From Ancylobacter pratisalsi (GTDB taxonomy: Bacteria; Pseudomonadota; Alphaproteobacteria; Rhizobiales; Xanthobacteraceae), in NCBI RefSeq assembly GCF_010669125.1, contig NZ_CP048631.1, positions 62,001 through 126,000 on the forward strand: 64,000 bases of DNA, in the 5' to 3' direction. A model generated the notes under the pieces. The model ran no database searches. It was not told the DNA's origin and was given only the letters and a program-made list of their open reading frames with translations. This document shows positions 42,988-52,394 of this stretch, one piece after another. The position numbers and the translations under genes were made by a program. Numbering within the stretch: the stretch's first letter is position 1; the number at the start of each line of letters is the position of its first letter.

Positions 42988-43191
42988 ATGACTGACCTTC
43001 CCGCCTATGCCCGACGACTTCTGAGGGACGACGCCGGCGCCGCGACGCTCGAATACGGCCTGGTGATCATCGCCGTCGTCCTGATCGCCGCCGGTGCCAT
43101 CAGCCTGATCGCCGGACGTTACGACGAGCCGCTGAATGAGGCGGCACAGGAGATCGTCACCTCGCGGGAGTCGCTGTCTAACAAGCCATAA
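42988..43191 (+). CDS. Flp-type pilin 2
   Basis: 67 residues. LRDDAGAATLEYGLVIIAVV is a second Flp processing motif, with a mature part of different composition (LIAGRYDEPLNEAAQEIVTS). Possibly a minor or alternative pilin. It lies in the same operon, 98 bp after pilin 1. Confidence 0.88.
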   Translation: MTDLPAYARRLLRDDAGAATLEYGLVIIAVVLIAAGAISLIAGRYDEPLNEAAQEIVTSRESLSNKP

Positions 43192-43237
43192 GCCCGCCCG
43201 CCCCCGATTATTCCGATTTCACAATCGAGCGCTTCAC

Positions 43238-43762
43238 ATGGTCGAACTTTTTCCCAAGGTAATCTTTACCGGCCTGCTGCTCGTCGCTCTCGTGATTGAC
43301 GTTCGATCGCTACGCTTGCCGAACCGTGTCGTTTTTCTCATCATCGGCGCCTTCATCATCTGCGCGCCGCTTCGGCAGCTCTCGCTTGACGACACGCTTG
43401 TCCATCTCGCCACGGGCGCCGGGCTGTTCGGCGCGCTGTTCGCCGTCGCGCTCTTTGGTGCCCTGACCTCCAGCCTGCCGCTGGGGGGAGGGGACGTTAA
43501 ATTCGCCGGCGCGATCGGATTGTGGCTCGGCTTCGGCCACCCGTTCTTTGTCTTCGTCGCCTGGCTGCTGATCCTTCTGGTGGCGCTTATCGCCTTCATC
43601 GTCGCCCTGGCGATGTCGCGTCAGTTCCCGTTCGTGATGCCGCTTACCGGCATTGTCTGGGTCGATGACGTCACCCTCGGCACCGTGAGCATCCGCAAGG
43701 CGCGCGTTCCCTTCGGCGTGCCGCTCGCTCTCGCGGCCATCGCCGCCACCTGGCTCAGTTGA
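43238..43762 (+). CDS. cpaA: TadV/CpaA-type prepilin peptidase
   Basis: 174 residues from ATG 43238. Aspartyl-protease motifs: ALVIDVRSLRLPNRVVFLI (first Asp) and SLPLGGGDVKFAGAIGLWL (GxGD second Asp). Four to five membrane helices. It cleaves the leader peptides of Flp and of the TadE/F pseudopilins. The short form lacks the methylase domain, as usual in Tad systems. Confidence 0.9.
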   Translation: MVELFPKVIFTGLLLVALVIDVRSLRLPNRVVFLIIGAFIICAPLRQLSLDDTLVHLATGAGLFGALFAVALFGALTSSLPLGGGDVKFAGAIGLWLGFGHPFFVFVAWLLILLVALIAFIVALAMSRQFPFVMPLTGIVWVDDVTLGTVSIRKARVPFGVPLALAAIAATWLS

Positions 43763-43776
43763 AATAGAGGTGCTGC

Positions 43777-44559
43777 GTGAACATCAAGCGCATCGGCGTC
43801 TTCGGCGCCTCATTGCTCTCCGGCGTCGCCGCCTATGCGGTCCTCGCCTCCGTTCAGCCCGCCCCCACGCCAGCGGTCGCGGTGCAACCGGCTCCCACCG
43901 GCCGCGTCGAAGGTCCGGCCACCGTCGACCTTCTCGTCGCCGCGCGGGATCTTCCCATCGGCGCGAAGCTCGCCGCCAGTGATGTCCGCTGGGTGAAGAC
44001 CGTCGAGGGCTCGCATCCCGCGAGCGCCATCCTTCACAGATCGGCGGACGACGCGGCCAGGATTGAGGCCGATATCGTTGGCAGCGTCGCGCGCCAGGGC
44101 CTGCTGGCCGGCGAGGCGATCAGCCTCCAGCGGCTCGCCAAGGGGACGGGGAGCCTTCTCGCCTTCAGCCTGCCGGACGGCAAGCGCGCCGTCGCCGTCG
44201 ACATTGACGCGCGCGGTAGCCGCTCCGCCGGCAATTTCATCATGCCGGGCGACCATGTCGACGTGCTCGCCATTGAGGCGGCCGGCGCCGGCAGTGCGAA
44301 GTCGGCCACCACGCTCATGCGCGATATCCGCGTCCTCGCGGTCGGTCCCCATCTCGGCGCCGACGCCATGGGCGGGACGCCGGTCACTGGCGAGACCGCC
44401 ACGCTCGAACTCGACCCGGCACAGGCCGAGCGGATCGCTGGCGCAGCCGTCGGCACCATCAAGCTCGCCCTGCGACCGCGCGGCGAAGCCGGCGATGCCT
44501 ATGCCGGCACCAACCTTCAGATGATGACCGTCCGCTACGGCATCGCCCGTAAGCAGTGA
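43777..44559 (+). CDS. cpaB: CpaB/RcpC pilus assembly protein
   Basis: 260 residues, GTG start 43777. A membrane anchor (IGVFGASLLSGVAAYAVLAS) is followed by the SAF/flagella-basal-body P-ring-like domain (VDLLVAARDLPIGAKLAASD, VRWVKTVEG) and RcpC domain (GKRAVAVDIDARGSRSAGNF, IMPGDHVDVLAIE, LELDPAQAERIAGAAVGTIK). A periplasmic partner of the CpaC secretin; the order cpaA-cpaB-cpaC is standard. Confidence 0.9.
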   Translation: MNIKRIGVFGASLLSGVAAYAVLASVQPAPTPAVAVQPAPTGRVEGPATVDLLVAARDLPIGAKLAASDVRWVKTVEGSHPASAILHRSADDAARIEADIVGSVARQGLLAGEAISLQRLAKGTGSLLAFSLPDGKRAVAVDIDARGSRSAGNFIMPGDHVDVLAIEAAGAGSAKSATTLMRDIRVLAVGPHLGADAMGGTPVTGETATLELDPAQAERIAGAAVGTIKLALRPRGEAGDAYAGTNLQMMTVRYGIARKQ

Positions 44560-44575
44560 AGCCGAGGAATCGCAG

Positions 44576-46081
44576 ATGGCTCCCTCCCGTGCGCGGTGCG
44601 CCACGTCGCTCGTAACGATCATGTCCCTGTTGCTCGGATCGCTCGGCACGGCGGCTGCCCAGCAGACCCAGCCGGCGCGCGCAAATCCGGGCTTTGTCGC
44701 ACCCGATTTCAACACCGCGTTCAACCAGACCGGGGCCACGCCGGCAGCGCCAGCGCGGGGCATCATCCGCAAGACCCTCGATGTCGGGCTTGGCCGCTCC
44801 TTCGTCTTCACAGTTCCTCGCGCGGCGGCCGATGCCTATGTCGCCGATCCCAAGGTGGCAACCGCCACCGTGCAGACCGATCGACAGATCTACATCACCG
44901 GCATTGGCCCCGGCGCGACCACCATTCTCATCAGCAGCGATGACGGCTCCCAGATCGCGGAAGTGGAGGTACGGGTGGCGCGCGATGTCGGCAGCCTGCG
45001 CAGCATCCTCGCGGCCGCGCTCCCGGGCGCCTCGATCTCGGTCCGCATGTCCGCCGACTCCGTCGTGCTCTCCGGCGAGGTGCCCAGCGCCGCCGTCGCC
45101 ACCAAGGCCATGGATATCGCGCAGGGCTTCGTCGGCACCGCCGAGCGCGTCGTCAATGCCATGACCATCAGCGCCAGCGAACAGGTCATGCTGAAAGTGA
45201 CGGTCGCCGAGGTGCAGCGCAACGTGCTCAAGCAGCTCGGCGTCAACGCGGTCGGCACCTGGGAAATCGGCGACGTCGTGCTTGGCGGGGTCATGTCCAA
45301 CCCCTTCGGCGTCGCCGGCCAGGCGCTGTCTTCAACGGCCGGGGTGATTTCCGGCTCCGATGGCACCCTGTCCGTCCAGGCCATGGAGCAAGTGGGCGTC
45401 GCCCGCACGCTGGCCGAACCCGTCCTGACAGCCATTTCCGGCGAAACCGCCAACTTCCTGGTCGGCGGCGAGGTGCCGATCCCGACCGGCGTCACCTGTA
45501 CCAACGACAATTCGTGCCAACCCAGCATCGAATACAAGAAGTTCGGCGTGTCGCTGACCTTCGCCCCGACCGTGCTGTCTTCCGGCAACATTTCCCTGCG
45601 CGTTGCGACCGAAGTCTCCGACGTCGATACGCAGAACCAGCTCACCTATCCGGTCGGCAACAACAGCACCGTCACCATCCCGGCCTTCAAGCTGCGCAAG
45701 CAGGAAACCACCGTCGAACTCCCCTCCGGCGGTTCCCTTGTCACGGCCGGGCTCATCCAGCAGGGCGGCCGGCGGGCCATCACCGGCGTGCCCGGCCTCA
45801 TGCATCTGCCCGTCCTCGGGGCGCTCTTCCGCTCCCGTGACTATCAGCGGGAGGAAACCGAACTCGTCATCATCGTGCAGCCGATGCTCGCGCGCCCGCT
45901 GCAGGCCCGGCAGGCAACGCGACCCGATCAGGGTTTCGCCGACGCCCCCGACCCGCGCGCCGTCTTCTTCGGTCAGGTCAACCGGATCATCGCTCCCGCC
46001 GGCCCGCGCACAAATCCCACGAAAGCCGGACCTCCCGTCGCGAATGGCTACTACGGCCACGCCGGGTTCATCGTCGATTGA
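44576..46081 (+). CDS. cpaC: CpaC/RcpA secretin
   Basis: 501 residues with a signal sequence (MSLLLGSLGTAAAQ). Pilus N-domain (DVGLGRSFVFTVPRAAADAY, VADPKVATATVQTDRQIYIT), a BON-like segment (ISVRMSADSVVLSGEVPSAA) and the secretin domain (SASEQVMLKVTVAEVQRNVL, RTLAEPVLTAISGETANFLV, GGEVPIPTG, GLIQQGGRRAITGVPGLMHL, PVLGALFRSRDYQREETELV). It forms the outer-membrane channel for the Flp pilus. Normal length and complete. Confidence 0.93.
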   Translation: MAPSRARCATSLVTIMSLLLGSLGTAAAQQTQPARANPGFVAPDFNTAFNQTGATPAAPARGIIRKTLDVGLGRSFVFTVPRAAADAYVADPKVATATVQTDRQIYITGIGPGATTILISSDDGSQIAEVEVRVARDVGSLRSILAAALPGASISVRMSADSVVLSGEVPSAAVATKAMDIAQGFVGTAERVVNAMTISASEQVMLKVTVAEVQRNVLKQLGVNAVGTWEIGDVVLGGVMSNPFGVAGQALSSTAGVISGSDGTLSVQAMEQVGVARTLAEPVLTAISGETANFLVGGEVPIPTGVTCTNDNSCQPSIEYKKFGVSLTFAPTVLSSGNISLRVATEVSDVDTQNQLTYPVGNNSTVTIPAFKLRKQETTVELPSGGSLVTAGLIQQGGRRAITGVPGLMHLPVLGALFRSRDYQREETELVIIVQPMLARPLQARQATRPDQGFADAPDPRAVFFGQVNRIIAPAGPRTNPTKAGPPVANGYYGHAGFIVD

Positions 46082-46095
46082 TCCGAGGCACGATC

Positions 46096-46833
46096 ATGAA
46101 CAGCACCCACATCCTCGCCGCCTCCCTGGTCGCCCTTGCAGCCGCCGGCTGCACCCAGCAGCGTTTCGACACCGGCTATTACCCGTCCTCCGTCAATGCG
46201 CGCCACCCTATCGAGCTGGTCGACGAAGCCCGAAGCCTGCCCGTCTATCCCTCCACACATCGCGGGCTAGACCGGCGGCAGGCCGATGACGTCGCGCAGT
46301 TCGCGCGCGCCTACCGGGCCGACAGCCGGAGCAACGTCATGATCCGCGTCCCCGCCGGGGCAGGGCGCGCCGATCCGCTCACCCGCCAGACCGTGTCCAC
46401 CGTCCGCGACGAGCTTGTCCGCCAGGGTATCCCGGCCCGGGCCATCAGCCAGGCGTCTTACGATGACGCCGGCATCACCAGCATCGCCCCCATCTACCTC
46501 TCCTACCGAGCCCTTGCCGCCGCTGTGCCCCATCAATGCGGGCAATGGCCTTTCGACCTCGCGGGCGGGGGCGGGGGAGGGGGGCAGATTTCACAAGCGG
46601 CCGCGGACAATGAGTGGTGGTCGAACGAGCCCTATTGGAACTTCGGCTGCGCCTATCAGGCCAACATCGCCGCTCAGGCGCTCGACCCGCTCGACATTGA
46701 ACGCCCGCGAATGGCCGCCGCCGGCGACGCCGGCAAGAGGGTCAATGACGTGCGCGCCCTGCGCGAAGGCCGCGACCCCAGCACCGGCTACACCGCTGAG
46801 GCGATCTCCGTGCAAGACGCGGGAGGCCGTTGA
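46096..46833 (+). CDS. cpaD: CpaD-like pilus lipoprotein
   Basis: 245 residues from ATG 46096. The lipoprotein signal MNSTHILAASLVALAAAGC marks the start. The CpaD domain has HPIELVDEARSLPVYPSTHR, ISQASYDDAG, VPHQCGQWPFDLAGGGGGGG and NFGCAYQANIAAQALDPLDI, including two family Cys. A polyglycine run breaks the domain. It is an outer-membrane pilotin-like partner of CpaC. Confidence 0.88.
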   Translation: MNSTHILAASLVALAAAGCTQQRFDTGYYPSSVNARHPIELVDEARSLPVYPSTHRGLDRRQADDVAQFARAYRADSRSNVMIRVPAGAGRADPLTRQTVSTVRDELVRQGIPARAISQASYDDAGITSIAPIYLSYRALAAAVPHQCGQWPFDLAGGGGGGGQISQAAADNEWWSNEPYWNFGCAYQANIAAQALDPLDIERPRMAAAGDAGKRVNDVRALREGRDPSTGYTAEAISVQDAGGR

Positions 46834-48137
46834 TGCTTGTCGCGGTCGACAACACCTCTTCCATGCCCGAGCCGGGTATCCGCGCCCTGCCGCGGCTCTC
46901 TCTGGTGGCCGCCCATACGACGGCGCCGGTTGGCGCCGTCCTGTCCGCCGCGATCCGCCACGACAGCATGTCGCGCGTCAACAGCCTCCTCGGAGAGGAC
47001 GGCGTGCCCGGCCTCATTCGCGCCATCCAGCAGTTGGGCGCCGTTCCCGACATCGTCGCGATCGAGATGCAGCCCGGCCAGGGCGCCGATCAGCTGATGG
47101 ACGAGCTGGCGCTTCTCGCGCCCCATTGCGGCGAGGCCACCCAGGTCTTCGTCATCGGGCACCACAACGATATTGCGCTCTATCGCCGGCTGAAGCGCGA
47201 GGGTGCGGCGGACTATCTCGTCGCTCCCTTCTCGCCGGCGGACCTCATCCGCTCCATCGGCGATCACGTCCTGTCGCGCCGCGAGAGCGACGGCGCGATC
47301 GGCGCCGTCACGCTCGTCATCGGCGCACGCGGCGGTGTCGGAGCGACCACCATCGCGGCCAACCTCGCATGGCTCGGGGCGCGCGCCGGCTCCAGCCTGC
47401 TGCTTGATATGTCCGTGCCGATGTCGTCGCTGCCGGCCCTTCTTGGCCTGGAGCCCGACCCCGACCTGTCGCGCATGCTCTACCAGCCCATCGAGCTGGA
47501 TAACGAAATGCTCGACAAAATCACAATGAGCACGCCGCTCTCGCCGAACCTCGGCATCGCCAGCACTGAGGGCGACTTTGGCGCCAGCGTCGATCGGCGG
47601 GGCATTCCCAACCTTCTCAACACCGCCCGCAAATCCGCCCGCACGGTCGTGACGGACTTTCCGGGCTGGCTGCTCGGACCCGATACCCTTTCGGCGCTCG
47701 CCAGGGCCGATCACCTGGTCCTCGTCGCGACACCCGATTTTGTCGCGATACCCCGTGCTAGCGCCATCCTGCGCGAGATCCGCGCCGCCGACGGTCCCGA
47801 ACCCGTTCTGGTCCTCAACCAGGCCGGGCAGGCGGGACGCGCGGAACAGGACTGGTCTGTCACAGAGGTGGCGCGCGCCCTGAATGTCAGCCCGAGCGCC
47901 ATCGTGACGGTTCCCGCCGAGCCGAAGACCTTCGCCGAGGCGGAAGCCGAGGGCACCCTTATCGCCGCCAGCGCGCCGGACAGCGCCGCCGCCGGCGCTC
48001 TCCGCGCCGTCTATGCCCGCATTGCCCCCGGCGATCCGGCCGCCGTGACCCCTCTTGCCGCCGCCTCGGCGCGCAGCGGGCCGCTGGCCGCCCTGCGCGA
48101 CCTTCCCACCCGCCTGCTGTCCCCCTTCAGGAAGTGA
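46833..48137 (+). CDS. cpaE: CpaE/TadZ localisation ATPase
   Basis: 434 residues. ATG 46833 overlaps the cpaD stop with GGGAGG upstream; a TTG at 46830 is the only alternative. An atypical receiver domain (residues about 25-150; GADQLMDELALLAPHCGEAT, FVIGHHNDIALYRRLKREGA) precedes a ParA/MinD-like ATPase with deviant Walker A GARGGVGATTIAANLAW (about 164-180). It places the pilus machine at the cell pole. Confidence 0.9.
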   Translation: MLVAVDNTSSMPEPGIRALPRLSLVAAHTTAPVGAVLSAAIRHDSMSRVNSLLGEDGVPGLIRAIQQLGAVPDIVAIEMQPGQGADQLMDELALLAPHCGEATQVFVIGHHNDIALYRRLKREGAADYLVAPFSPADLIRSIGDHVLSRRESDGAIGAVTLVIGARGGVGATTIAANLAWLGARAGSSLLLDMSVPMSSLPALLGLEPDPDLSRMLYQPIELDNEMLDKITMSTPLSPNLGIASTEGDFGASVDRRGIPNLLNTARKSARTVVTDFPGWLLGPDTLSALARADHLVLVATPDFVAIPRASAILREIRAADGPEPVLVLNQAGQAGRAEQDWSVTEVARALNVSPSAIVTVPAEPKTFAEAEAEGTLIAASAPDSAAAGALRAVYARIAPGDPAAVTPLAAASARSGPLAALRDLPTRLLSPFRK

Positions 48138-48145
48138 CCGGCGCC

Positions 48146-49540
48146 ATGGCTCTCTTCGGTAGCAAGACCAAACTCCCGGACACCCCGGCCGCCCCCGCGC
48201 CCAAGCCCGAGGTCGTCCAGCTCGCGCCGGTTTCCACCATCCGGGCCGAGGATCGCGAACGCCTCGATGCCGTCCGCAACCGCACCGCCGACACCCTGTT
48301 CCGGGCGGCCGATACCTTCGGCCCGGCCGATCCGGCGGCGCTTTCCTCGGATGCCTTCCGCGCCGAGGTCAACAACGCCATCCGTCAGACCCTGCAGGCC
48401 GACCCCCAGGCCGGCTTTCTCAAAGCGGCGGATCGCGAATGGCTGATCAACGATTTGACCGCCGAGATGTGCGGCTTCGGGCCGTTGGAGCCCCTGTTGG
48501 CGCGTGACGATATCTCCGAAATCATGGTCAACGGCACCGGCGCTATTCACCTCGAAATCGCTGGCTCCATGGTGCAGAGCGACATTCGCTTTCGCAGCGA
48601 GGACGCCTTGCAGCGCATCGCCAAGCGCATGGTCGACGAGACCGGCCGGCGCGTCGATACATCCTCGCCGATCTGCGATGCCCGCCTGAAAGACGGCTCG
48701 CGCATCAACGTCACGCTGCCGCCGATCGCCGTCGACGGCACCATCCTGACCATCCGAAAATTCCGCAAGGAACGCCTCACCCTCGAACAGCTTGTCGCCG
48801 CCGGCTCGCTCAGTCCCGAGGCCATGGACGTCATCGCCGTCATCGGCCGGTGCCGCCTCAACATTCTGATTTCCGGCGGCACGGGCTCCGGCAAGACCAC
48901 CCTGCTTAATTGCGTCTCGTCCTGCATCGACGAGCGCGAACGCATCGTCACCTGTGAGGACACCGCCGAGCTTCAGCTGCAGCTTCCGCATGTCGTCCGG
49001 ATGGAAACCCGCGCCGAGAACGCCGAGGGCACCGGCGAAATCACAATGCGGCAGCTGGTGCGCAACGCGCTGCGTATGCGCCCGCGCCGCATCATCGTCG
49101 GCGAGGTGCGCGGTGAAGAGGCCGTCGATCTCATCAATGCGATGAACACCGGCCACAGCGGCTCAATGGGCACCGTGCACGCCAATGATCCCCGGCTTGC
49201 CCTCTCCCGCATGGAAGCGCTCATACGCACGGCGAAAGGCTATGAGGCCGTTCCCAGCCTCAACATCAAGCGCGACCTCGCCGACTCGCTCGACGTCATC
49301 ATCCAGACCGAGCAGCTGATCACCGGCAAGCGCGTGGTGACGCATGTCACCGACGTGCTGCGCGTCGAAGGCGAGACGATCACGACGGAAGACCTGATCG
49401 TCTACGACCACGCGCGCGGCCGACATGTCGGCAAAGGGCAGCTCCGCCCCTCCTTCTACCGGGTCGCCGAACGCTATGGCCTCGCCGAGCGCCTGGCCGC
49501 CGCGCTGTCCGCCCTCAACATGAACGCGAGGGAGCCGTGA
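48146..49540 (+). CDS. cpaF: CpaF/TadA secretion ATPase
   Basis: 464 residues from ATG 48146. N-terminal domain (FLKAADREWLINDLTAEMCG, EPLLARDDISEIMVNGTGAI) and the VirB11/GspE-type ATPase: Walker A ISGGTGSGKTTLLNCVSS (about 245-262), Asp box ERIVTCEDTAELQLQLPHVV, Walker B RIIVGEVRGEEAVDLINAM, and His box TGHSGSMGTVHANDPRLALS. It powers pilus extension and retraction. Complete and canonical. Confidence 0.95.
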   Translation: MALFGSKTKLPDTPAAPAPKPEVVQLAPVSTIRAEDRERLDAVRNRTADTLFRAADTFGPADPAALSSDAFRAEVNNAIRQTLQADPQAGFLKAADREWLINDLTAEMCGFGPLEPLLARDDISEIMVNGTGAIHLEIAGSMVQSDIRFRSEDALQRIAKRMVDETGRRVDTSSPICDARLKDGSRINVTLPPIAVDGTILTIRKFRKERLTLEQLVAAGSLSPEAMDVIAVIGRCRLNILISGGTGSGKTTLLNCVSSCIDERERIVTCEDTAELQLQLPHVVRMETRAENAEGTGEITMRQLVRNALRMRPRRIIVGEVRGEEAVDLINAMNTGHSGSMGTVHANDPRLALSRMEALIRTAKGYEAVPSLNIKRDLADSLDVIIQTEQLITGKRVVTHVTDVLRVEGETITTEDLIVYDHARGRHVGKGQLRPSFYRVAERYGLAERLAAALSALNMNAREP

Positions 49541-50532
49541 TGCAGACCCTCGCAGCTCTGTTCGGCGCCTGTTCCGTGTCGTTGCTCGTGATGGGCTCCC
49601 TCTATCAGTACCTTAACCCCTCGCTGGCGAGCGACCGCAAGCGGGCCTTCGTCGATCGCACGAGGGCCGCCCTGTTCGGGGATGAACGCACGGCCCGGCA
49701 CGCACGCCGTCAGATGATCATGGAACGCCTGGCGCAGCTCAGCCGCGACGAGCAGGCCCGCAGGGGTGCCGGCGATCGCGCCCGCGCCGTGGAACTCCGC
49801 CTGGAACGGTCGGGCCTGTCCTGGTCCCGATCACAATATCGCCGCGTGCAGATCGGCGTCAGCGTCCTCGCCTTCCTTGTGCTCGTTGTCGCCACGGGAT
49901 CGGTGATCCTTTCCCTGCCGCTTGCCTTTGCTGCCGGGTTCATGCTTCCCGCCGCCTATCTGGAACGCAAGATCGCGGCGCGCTACGCCGCGTTCTCGCA
50001 CGAGCTTCCCAACGCCCTCGACGTGCTGGTGCGCGGAACCCGCGCCGGTCTTCCCGTCTCCGAATGCATCCGCTCAGTCGCCAGGGAAGCCGCCGAGCCC
50101 GTACGGACGGAATTCGAGCTGGTCGTGCATGCCCAGAGCATCGGCGCCTCGCTGACAGACGCGACCGAAATGCTGGCCCACCGGGTGCCCATATCAGACA
50201 CCCGGTTCCTCGCCATCGCCATCAGCATCCAGGAGACCGAGGGCGGCGCCATCGCCGACACCCTCAGCAATCTCTCGAACACGCTGCGCGAGCGCCGCAA
50301 GCTCAACGAGAAGATCGAGGCCATGGGTTCATCCGCGCGCTCCAGTGCGAAGGCCCTCGCGGCGATGCCGTTCCTGCTGTTGGGCCTGACCTACTTCATG
50401 GACCCCGAGCGAACCCAGGTCCTTTGGACCACCACGAGCGGGCGCATCGTCACCGCTGTCTGCGTCGTCTGGGTGCTGATCGGCTTCTTTGTGCTGAAGC
50501 GGATGCAAGACAACGCCATGAGCGGCGGGTGA
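49540..50532 (+). CDS. tadB: TadB inner-membrane platform protein
   Basis: 330 residues; ATG 49540 overlaps the cpaF stop (TGATG). N-terminal helix, two central helices (RVQIGVSVLAFLVLVVATGS, VILSLPLAFAAGFMLPAAYL), the T2SSF domain (FSHELPNALDVLVRGTRAGL, ISDTRFLAIAISIQETEGGA, IADTLSNLSNTLRERRKLNE) and C-terminal helices. It forms the GspF-like platform with TadC. Confidence 0.92.
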   Translation: MQTLAALFGACSVSLLVMGSLYQYLNPSLASDRKRAFVDRTRAALFGDERTARHARRQMIMERLAQLSRDEQARRGAGDRARAVELRLERSGLSWSRSQYRRVQIGVSVLAFLVLVVATGSVILSLPLAFAAGFMLPAAYLERKIAARYAAFSHELPNALDVLVRGTRAGLPVSECIRSVAREAAEPVRTEFELVVHAQSIGASLTDATEMLAHRVPISDTRFLAIAISIQETEGGAIADTLSNLSNTLRERRKLNEKIEAMGSSARSSAKALAAMPFLLLGLTYFMDPERTQVLWTTTSGRIVTAVCVVWVLIGFFVLKRMQDNAMSGG

Positions 50533-50537
50533 GCACC

Positions 50538-51440
50538 ATGTCAGCGCAGCTCGCACTCGCCTCCGCTCTTATCGGCGTCTCGGTTTTCGCAGGTCTGCAT
50601 GCGCTGTCCATGGGCCGCGCCCGCGACCGGAGCCGCCCCCGCACGCTGGCCGGCACACCCGCCGTCGCCACTCGGCCCGGCTCCTATCGCGACGCTGTCG
50701 CCGACTATCTCGTGCGGACGCTCGCCCTCAAGAAGTGGTTCGCCATAGAGAACATGCGGGACCGCCTTCACCGCGCCGGCAAGCGCGGCACGCGCGCCGA
50801 GGCGGCCTATCTCGCGGCGAAGTTCCTCTTTCCCTTCGCCGGCATGGCGATAGGCGTCATCTATTTCGGCGTTCTCGACGTGATGGCGCTGCCCCTGCCG
50901 CTGAAACTGAGCGCCGTGGTCTTCGCCGCCTATATCGGCATGAAGGTCCCGGACATTCTCGTCGACCGCGCCACGCGCAAGCGCCAGGCGTCCATCCAGG
51001 ACGCATGGCCCGACGCTCTGGATTTGATGATCATCCTCGTCGAGGGCGGGCAGTCGATCGACGCCGCGCTGCGGCGCGTCGCCTCCGACATCAGCATCCG
51101 GTCGCGCGCGCTTGCCGAGGATCTGACGATCCTCATCACCGAAATGTCCCTGCTGCCGGAAAAGCGAAACGCCTTTGAGAATTTCGGCCGTCGTTCCGAC
51201 GTCGTCGAAGTCAAAAGCGCCTGCATGGCCTTCATCCAGTCGGATGAACAGGGAACCGAAATCGGGCCAGCTTTCAGAGCCCTCGCGGCGGACGGTCGAA
51301 CAATCCGCATGTCCCGCATCGAGAAAAAAGCGGCCGCCATCGCGGCGATCATGGCCCTTCCCGTCGCCGTTTTCTTCCTCCTCCCCTTGATGGTCCTCGC
51401 GGTCATGCCCGCAGCCATCGATTTCTTGCAATGGAAATGA
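50538..51440 (+). CDS. tadC: TadC inner-membrane platform protein
   Basis: 300 residues, ATG 5 bp after tadB. T2SSF domain (DAWPDALDLMIILVEGGQSI, DAALRRVASDISIRSRALAE) and hydrophobic helices at both ends (AIMALPVAVFFLLPLMVLAV). It is the second platform subunit. The stop overlaps the next gene's ATG. Confidence 0.92.
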   Translation: MSAQLALASALIGVSVFAGLHALSMGRARDRSRPRTLAGTPAVATRPGSYRDAVADYLVRTLALKKWFAIENMRDRLHRAGKRGTRAEAAYLAAKFLFPFAGMAIGVIYFGVLDVMALPLPLKLSAVVFAAYIGMKVPDILVDRATRKRQASIQDAWPDALDLMIILVEGGQSIDAALRRVASDISIRSRALAEDLTILITEMSLLPEKRNAFENFGRRSDVVEVKSACMAFIQSDEQGTEIGPAFRALAADGRTIRMSRIEKKAAAIAAIMALPVAVFFLLPLMVLAVMPAAIDFLQWK

Positions 51441-52366
51441 CAATGACTGGACCCATCAAGAGACACATTGCCCGCCTGTGCTCATCCTCCGAGGGAAGTG
51501 TCGCCGTGTTCGTCGGGCTGTTCCTCGTCGCCGCCCTCGGCGCCGGCGTCATGGTGGTAGACTACACCCGCGCGTCCACCTTGCAGGGCAAGCTGCAGCA
51601 TGCCATGGACACCTCTGTCGGCGAGGCCGCGCGCGGCCAGACCGACGCGCAGGTGATCGCTCTCGCCAAGGCCCAGATCGGCGAATTTCTCAAGGACGGC
51701 AACTATGCGTCCGCCGACGAAGCCGTCTTCACCATCACCCGTGAAAACGGTCGCGTAACCCTCTCCGGCACGCTGCCCTATAGCCCCCTCTTCGGCCCGC
51801 TCTACGGTCTGGTCTCGCCGGCCGGCAATCTGCTCGTCGCTTCCGGCTCGACCGCTCGTGAGGCCGTCTGCACGCCGCTGGCGTCCGAACGTCGCTGGAG
51901 CGCGAAGACCGGAGCGTGCGCCGCCGGCCAAACCGGCAGCCACACGTGGGAGGCCGAAGAAGAACGCACCTCGTCCTGCGCGGCTGGCGCCCTGGAACCC
52001 AGCTGGAGCGGCTGGGTCGCGACCGGCGCTGTTCGGGGCGACGTGAATAGCTGCGTGGCGTCGACCTGCACATGGGTGCGCGTGGGCACGGCCCATGCTT
52101 GCCTGGGGTGGGGAGAGGGCAATCCCAAGGAAGGCGAGACCGGCGGCGGAACCTGTTACTCCCAGGCCGAGCTGTTGGCGCAGGCAACCGCCACCGTGGA
52201 GGCCGGACAGTCCACGCCTCAATTCGAGATGTTCTCGGCGAAACCCGGCCAAAAGGGGCCATCATGGGCGCGTGGTCGCCAGTGCTGGTCCTATCAAGGG
52301 GCGCTTTGCACCGGAGGCGGCAGCACGGTGAATCGCAACCTGTTCTATGAAATCCGCTGTGACTGA
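51437..52366 (+). CDS. TadG-like pilus protein with Cys-rich C-terminal region
   Basis: 309 residues from ATG 51437 (ATGA overlap with tadC; 51431 and 51443 also possible). The N-terminal Tad domain (SSEGSVAVFVGLFLVAALGA, VMVVDYTRASTLQGKLQHAM) is as in TadG. The usual von Willebrand A domain is absent. Instead residues about 150-309 contain ten cysteines and modules such as GACAAGQTGSHTWEAEEERT and SWSGWVATG, a CPAGQ-x-G-x-x-TW-type pattern seen in tail-fibre and adhesin proteins. Likely a surface or pilus-tip adhesin variant of TadG. Confidence 0.75.
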   Translation: MTMTGPIKRHIARLCSSSEGSVAVFVGLFLVAALGAGVMVVDYTRASTLQGKLQHAMDTSVGEAARGQTDAQVIALAKAQIGEFLKDGNYASADEAVFTITRENGRVTLSGTLPYSPLFGPLYGLVSPAGNLLVASGSTAREAVCTPLASERRWSAKTGACAAGQTGSHTWEAEEERTSSCAAGALEPSWSGWVATGAVRGDVNSCVASTCTWVRVGTAHACLGWGEGNPKEGETGGGTCYSQAELLAQATATVEAGQSTPQFEMFSAKPGQKGPSWARGRQCWSYQGALCTGGGSTVNRNLFYEIRCD

Positions 52367-52394
52367 CATGCACCAGCGACATGAACAGGTAAGC

